In this document: positions 59,873-64,000 of the stretch, piece after piece
Layout of the letters: the number at the start of each line of letters is the position of its first letter
Position numbering within the stretch: the stretch's first letter is position 1
Assembly (NCBI RefSeq): GCF_001751365.1
Contig: NZ_LJGT01000038.1
Location: 360,466-424,465 of the forward strand
DNA length: 64,000 nt
Direction of reading: 5' to 3'
Origin: Streptomyces abyssalis
GTDB lineage: Bacteria > Actinomycetota > Actinomycetes > Streptomycetales > Streptomycetaceae
The notes under the pieces: generated by a model
Told to the model about the DNA's origin: nothing
What the model saw: the letters and a program-made list of their open reading frames with translations, nothing else
The model's database searches: none
Translations under genes and position numbers: made by a program

Positions 59873-62175
59873 GACGGCTCCTTCGGGGCGGCGGACTGTG
59901 CTGCTTCCGTACGACGGGCTTCTGCGGACTCGGTTGCCGGGAACTCGGTTACCTGGGACTCGGTTGCCGGGAACTGGGTTGCCGGGGATTCCGTTGCTGC
60001 GGACTCCGACTCCCGGGACTCGGCTCTTACGGGCTCTGTCTCCGCGGCGGTGTCTGTACCGGGGGCCGCCCCGTCCTCGCTGACGACGGCGAGCAGTTCG
60101 CCCACCTCGACCTGGCGGCCCGCCTCCGCGTGGAGGGCGGTGAGCGTGCCGGACGCGGGCGCGACGACCTTGTGCTCCATCTTCATCGCCTCCAGCCACA
60201 GCAGCGGCTCCCCCGCCTTGACGGTGACGCCGACGGCCAGCCCGGGCACGACGCGGGCCACGGCACCCGGCATCGGCGCCAGCAGCGAACCGGGCTCGTT
60301 CGCGGTCTCCGGCTCACGGAGCCGGGGCAGCGCGGTGAAGGCGTGGCAGCCCAGGGGCGGCGGCGCGTCCACGTACACATGCGAGCCGTCCTCCCCGTAG
60401 CGCGCCACGGCGAAGTCCCGGCGCACACCGTCGACTTCGAGTGAGACGTGGTCGGGTGCCGCGTGCAGCAGGCGCAGCTTCACCCCTGGGAAGCCGCCGT
60501 CCGGGAGGAGCAGTCCGCCCCTGGTGAGGCGGTAGCGGATCTCGGTCTCCTCCTGGGAGGGCTCGGCCCGGTACGTCTTCGACTGGGGGTGTGCGGGCAC
60601 GTTGCGCCAGCCACCGAGCCGCGCGGAGACGGTGCCGCCGGCGGTCCGTGACCGCTCCGCGTCGGCCAGCGCGGCGGCCAGCGCGGCCAGCCTCCCCCTG
60701 GGCCTCGCGGCCCGGGTGGTACCCCCGGGGCGGCCCGCGGAGGTGCCCGTCCCGGCCCCGCCCCCGGCCCCGGCGGCGTCCGGGCCGCCGCCGTCCAGGT
60801 CCTCGGTGAGCGAGTCCAGGTTCCGGTCGTAGAAGCCGGTGTCGAGGCGGCCCTCCGCGAAGTCCGGGTGCCGCAGCGACCGTACGAGCAGCTCACGGTT
60901 GGTCACCGGCCCGTGCACCTGTGCGCGCTCCAGCGCGGACGCCAGCCTGCGTACGGCCTCGCGCCGCGTGGGCGCCCATGCCACGACCTTGGCCAGCATC
61001 GGGTCGTAGTGCACGCCGATCACGTCGCCGTCCGCGACGCCGCTGTCCAGCCGGATGCCGCCCTGCCCGTGCCCGCCGGCGCCCGCGACGCGCAGACAGT
61101 GCAGCGTGCCGGTCTGCGGCTGCCAGCCACGGGCCGGGTCCTCCGCGTAGAGGCGGGCCTCGACGGCGTGCCCGCGGGGGGAGGGCGGCCCCTCCGGGTC
61201 CAGCGGCTCGCCCTCGGCCACCCGGATCTGCAGCGCGACGAGATCCACACCGTGCACGCACTCGGTGACGGGATGCTCGACCTGGAGCCGGGTGTTCATC
61301 TCCAGGAAGTACGCGCGGGAGCCCTCCCCGGACTCCCGCGTCCCCGTGCCCTGCACGTCGCCACCGGTGACCAGGAACTCCACCGTGCCGGCGCCCCGGT
61401 AGTCCACGGCACGTGCCGCGTCGGCCGCCGACTTGTGCAGCAGGTCGCGCAGTTCACCGCTCAGGCCCGGTGCGGGAGCCTCCTCGACGACCTTCTGGTG
61501 GCGCCGCTGGAGCGAGCAGTCGCGGGTGCCCAACGTCCACACCGCGCCGTGCGCGTCGGCGAGGATCTGCACCTCCACGTGGCGTCCGCGCTCGACGTAC
61601 GGCTCGACGAAGACCTCGCCGTCGCCGAAAGCGGCTGCCGCCTCCGCCTTCGCCGCGGCGATCTCCCCTTCCAGCGCGGCGAGTTCACGCACGACGCGCA
61701 TGCCACGTCCGCCGCCGCCCGCCGCGGCCTTCACCAGCAGCGGCAGGTCGCTCTCGCGCGCCTCCTGCGTACGTACGGGCTCCAGCAGCGGCACTCCGGC
61801 CTCGCCCATCAGCTTCTTCGCACGCGTCTTGGACGCCATCGCCTCGATCGCCTCCGGAGGCGGGCCGATCCACACCAGACCCGCGTCGCGCACGGCACGT
61901 GCGAACCCGGCGTTCTCGGAGAGGAATCCGTAGCCCGGGTGCACAGCGTCCGCCCCGGACGCCAGCGCCGCCGCGACGATCAGGTCGCCCCGGAGATAGG
62001 TGTCCGCGGGCGCGTCGCCGGGGAGCCGCACCGCCGCGTCCGCCTCCCGTACGTGCGGCGCGTCCGCGTCGGAGTCCGAGTGGACGGCGACCGTGGCGAC
62101 GCCCAGCTCCGCGCACGTACGGAAGACGCGTCGGGCGATCTCGCCACGGTTCGCGACCAGCACCGATGTGATCAT
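59869..62175 (-). CDS. Acyl-CoA carboxylase alpha subunit (biotin carboxylase + BCCP)
   Basis: 768 residues. ATP-grasp biotin carboxylase (about 1-445; HPGYGFLSENAGFA, KAAAGGGGRGMR, FLEMNTRLQVEHPVTE) and a biotin-carrier domain with EAMKMEH, whose Lys665 is biotinylated. A repeat tail of about 75 residues follows the carrier domain. It works with the clustered beta subunit; the architecture matches methylcrotonyl/geranyl/propionyl-type carboxylases. The ATG at 62175 follows GGAGCAGAGA. Confidence 0.93.
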   Translation of the reverse strand: MITSVLVANRGEIARRVFRTCAELGVATVAVHSDSDADAPHVREADAAVRLPGDAPADTYLRGDLIVAAALASGADAVHPGYGFLSENAGFARAVRDAGLVWIGPPPEAIEAMASKTRAKKLMGEAGVPLLEPVRTQEARESDLPLLVKAAAGGGGRGMRVVRELAALEGEIAAAKAEAAAAFGDGEVFVEPYVERGRHVEVQILADAHGAVWTLGTRDCSLQRRHQKVVEEAPAPGLSGELRDLLHKSAADAARAVDYRGAGTVEFLVTGGDVQGTGTRESGEGSRAYFLEMNTRLQVEHPVTECVHGVDLVALQIRVAEGEPLDPEGPPSPRGHAVEARLYAEDPARGWQPQTGTLHCLRVAGAGGHGQGGIRLDSGVADGDVIGVHYDPMLAKVVAWAPTRREAVRRLASALERAQVHGPVTNRELLVRSLRHPDFAEGRLDTGFYDRNLDSLTEDLDGGGPDAAGAGGGAGTGTSAGRPGGTTRAARPRGRLAALAAALADAERSRTAGGTVSARLGGWRNVPAHPQSKTYRAEPSQEETEIRYRLTRGGLLLPDGGFPGVKLRLLHAAPDHVSLEVDGVRRDFAVARYGEDGSHVYVDAPPPLGCHAFTALPRLREPETANEPGSLLAPMPGAVARVVPGLAVGVTVKAGEPLLWLEAMKMEHKVVAPASGTLTALHAEAGRQVEVGELLAVVSEDGAAPGTDTAAETEPVRAESRESESAATESPATQFPATESQVTEFPATESAEARRTEAAQSAAPKEPS
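59923..60020 (-). repeat. Minisatellite coding the carboxylase C-terminal tail
   Basis: Imperfect 15-18-bp units of the type ACTCGGTTGCCGGGA encode a Pro/Ala/Thr/Glu/Ser-rich tail with copies of FPATES and ESPATQ after the biotin-carrier domain. Confidence 0.75.
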
Positions 62176-62261
62176 TCTCTGCTCCACTCCGCCGCCCCTC
62201 GCAGCACTCACAGCTCCCGCAGGACTCACAGCTCCCGCAGCTCCCGGCACCGTCCCAGCCC

Positions 62262-63863
62262 TCACATCCGGAAGACGCCGAAGCCGCCGCGCGCTCCCTC
62301 GACGGGCGCCGTGTGGATGGCGGACAGACACAGACCCAGCACCGTGCGGGTGTCGCGCGGGTCGATCACACCGTCGTCGTAGAGCCGTCCCGACAGGAAC
62401 ATCGGCAGCGACTCCGCCTCGATCTGCTGCTCGACCATGGCGCGGAGTCCGGCGTCGGCCTCCTCGTCGAACGGCTTGCCCTTCGCCGCCGCCGACTCCC
62501 GCATGACGATCGACATCACACCCGCGAGCTGCTGCGGGCCCATGACGGCGGACTTGGCGCTCGGCCAGGCGAACAGGAACCGCGGGTCGTAGGCCCGTCC
62601 GCACATGCCGTAGTGGCCGGCTCCGTAGCTGGCGCCCATCAGCACCGACAGATGCGGCACCTTCGAGTTCGACACGGCGTTGATCATCATCGCGCCGTGC
62701 TTGATGATGCCGCCCTGCTCGTACTCCTTGCCGACCATGTAGCCGGTGGTGTTGTGCAGGAACAGCAGCGGGATGTCGCGCTGGTTGGCGAGCTGGATGA
62801 ACTGCGTGGCCTTCTGCGACTCCTCGCTGAAGAGCACACCCTGCGCGTTGGCGAGGACGCCCAGCGGATAGCCGTGCAGCTCCGCCCAGCCCGTCACGAG
62901 GCTCGTGCCGTAGCGGGGCTTGAACTCGTCGAAGTCGGAGCCGTCGACGATACGGGCGACGACCTCGCGCGGGTCGAAGGGCGTCTTCAGGTCTCCGGGG
63001 ACGATGCCGAGGAGCTCGTCCTCGTCGTACTTCGGAGGCGCCGCCGGGAAGGCCGGACTGCCGTGCGCCTTGCGCCAGTTGAGGCGGGCGACGACGCGGC
63101 GGGCCTGGCGCAGCGCGTCCGGCTCGTCCAGCGCGAAGTAGTCGCCGAGGCCGGAGACGCGGGTGTGCATGTCCGCACCGCCGAGCTCCTCGTCGCCGGA
63201 CTCCTCGCCGGTGGCCATCTTCACCAGCGGCGGGCCGCCGAGGAACACCTTCGACTGCTCCTTGACCATGATCACGTGGTCGGACATGCCGGGTACGTAC
63301 GCGCCTCCGGCCGTCGAGTTGCCGAACACGACGGCCAGCGTGGGGATTCCGGCCTCGGACAGCCGCGTGAGGTCGCGGAAGAGCGCCCCGCCGGGGATGA
63401 AGATCTCCTTCTGGCTGGGCAGGTCCGCGCCGCCGGACTCGACGAGGCTGATGCACGGCAGCCGGTTGGCGTAGGCGATCTCGTTGGCGCGCAGGGCCTT
63501 CTTCAGCGTCCACGGGTTGCTGGCGCCGCCCCGTACGGTCGGGTCGTTCGCCGTGATCAGGCACTCGACGCCCTCGACGACGCCGATGCCCGTCACCAGC
63601 GAGGCCCCGACCGCGTAGTCGCTGCCCCAGCCCGCCAGGGGCGACAGCTCCAGGAAGGGCGTGTCCGGGTCGAGCAGCAACTCGATGCGTTCGCGGGCGA
63701 GCAACTTGCCGCGCCCGCGGTGGCGTTCGGTGTACTTCTCACCTCCGCCAGCGACGGACTTGGCGAGTTCCGCGTCGAGTTCTGCGATCCTCTCCAGCAT
63801 CTGCCGCCGGTGTCCGGCGTACTCGCCGCCCGACACGTCCAGCGCCGAGGTCAGTGCACTCAC
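62262..63863 (-). CDS. Acyl-CoA carboxylase beta subunit (carboxyltransferase)
   Basis: 533 residues, GTG start overlapping the stop of the upstream gene by four bases. Carboxyltransferase signatures: RERIELLLDPDTPFLEL, YANRLPCISLVESGGADLPSQ, GNSTAGGAYVPGMSD and MGASYGAGHYGMCGRAYDPRF. The pattern matches MCC/GCC/PCC beta subunits. It transfers CO2 from biotin to the acyl-CoA. An 86-base gap separates it from the alpha subunit. Confidence 0.93.
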   Translation of the reverse strand: MSALTSALDVSGGEYAGHRRQMLERIAELDAELAKSVAGGGEKYTERHRGRGKLLARERIELLLDPDTPFLELSPLAGWGSDYAVGASLVTGIGVVEGVECLITANDPTVRGGASNPWTLKKALRANEIAYANRLPCISLVESGGADLPSQKEIFIPGGALFRDLTRLSEAGIPTLAVVFGNSTAGGAYVPGMSDHVIMVKEQSKVFLGGPPLVKMATGEESGDEELGGADMHTRVSGLGDYFALDEPDALRQARRVVARLNWRKAHGSPAFPAAPPKYDEDELLGIVPGDLKTPFDPREVVARIVDGSDFDEFKPRYGTSLVTGWAELHGYPLGVLANAQGVLFSEESQKATQFIQLANQRDIPLLFLHNTTGYMVGKEYEQGGIIKHGAMMINAVSNSKVPHLSVLMGASYGAGHYGMCGRAYDPRFLFAWPSAKSAVMGPQQLAGVMSIVMRESAAAKGKPFDEEADAGLRAMVEQQIEAESLPMFLSGRLYDDGVIDPRDTRTVLGLCLSAIHTAPVEGARGGFGVFRM

Positions 63864-64000
63864 GGGAGAAGCCCTTCCGGTATGTCGGTGTGGCGGGAAC
63901 GCAGCCATTCGCCCAGCGCCTTGGCCTGCGGATCGAAGCGCGCCTGGGAGGCGACGCCCTCACCGAGCAGGCCGTCGACGACGAAGTTGACGGCGCGGAG
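63860..64000 (-). CDS. AtuA-like (DUF1446) protein, 3' fragment
   Basis: Only the last 46 residues fall in the window, ending LGEWLRSRHTDIPEGLLP and overlapping the carboxyltransferase start (GTGA). The segment LRAVNFVVDGLLGEGVASQ matches the C-terminus of acyclic-terpene-utilisation AtuA-family proteins, which are often clustered with carboxylases. Identification rests on a short fragment. Confidence 0.6.
   Translation of the reverse strand, partial: LRAVNFVVDGLLGEGVASQARFDPQAKALGEWLRSRHTDIPEGLLP

Overview
This window is high-GC (well over 70 %) chromosomal DNA from a Streptomyces or very close relative. The evidence is GTG/ATG starts with purine-rich Shine-Dalgarno sites, strong third-position GC, and gene families typical of streptomycetes: a conservon, an XRE-DUF397 pair, a SARP/AfsR regulator, F420 (FO synthase) biosynthesis, an NsdA-like protein and a DmdR1-type iron regulator. 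From memory, much of the gene order resembles the S. coelicolor SCO4380-SCO4443 segment. No tRNA, rRNA, insertion sequence, phage gene or CRISPR array was found.

Layout. 1-5.8 kb: a D-Ala-D-Ala carboxypeptidase (3' end cut by the window edge) with a very long disordered cytoplasmic N-terminus, divergent from a GPP34 protein, then an XRE regulator and its DUF397 partner. 5.8-12.1 kb: ADP-ribosylglycohydrolase, fused FO synthase FbiC, a low-complexity surface protein and a Tat-type PHP metallohydrolase. 12.5-18.4 kb: a complete translationally coupled conservon (cvnA-B-C-D plus two P450s). 18.6-27.3 kb: the Afs regulatory region, with an AfsR-type SARP, an afsS-like small gene behind an 11-bp-period direct-repeat operator, a second small secreted peptide that shares the KDDH-x-P motif, and an AfsK-type Ser/Thr kinase with a PQQ-like beta-propeller. 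27.9-36.6 kb: a TetR regulator, a flavin monooxygenase, an MFS exporter with a divergent GlxA/AraC regulator, anti-sigma kinase-like and STAS proteins, and a sigma factor coupled to a zinc-finger/MDMPI fusion. 36.7-42.8 kb: purU, an SCO4402-family protein, a Pro/Gln-rich membrane protein, an NsdA-like regulator and an alpha/beta hydrolase. 43.5-50.4 kb: dmdR1, the aminosugar SIS gene nagS with a DasR-type operator, a PAS/GAF protein, a tiny ORF with a maximal Shine-Dalgarno sequence, pdxH, citrate synthase and MerR. 50.5-64 kb: a drug-type UvrA-like ABC protein, a sodium:solute symporter, TetR, enoyl-CoA hydratase and an acyl-CoA carboxylase/dehydrogenase/ligase catabolic cluster running off the right edge.

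How it fits together. The centre of the window is regulatory. By analogy with S. coelicolor, the AfsK-like kinase would phosphorylate the AfsR-like SARP, which would activate the afsS-like gene through the repeats at 21593-21621. The conservon, XRE-DUF397 pair, NsdA-like protein, DmdR1 and DasR-controlled nagS also belong to families that link nutrient or envelope state to development and antibiotic production. The best candidates for undescribed biology are the two-gene KDDH-x-P peptide unit downstream of afsR, the promoter-driven 12-codon ORF at 47018 whose leader is fully complementary to the 16S rRNA 3' end, and the anti-sigma/mycothiol-isomerase fusion that keeps an intact H-E-H metal triad.
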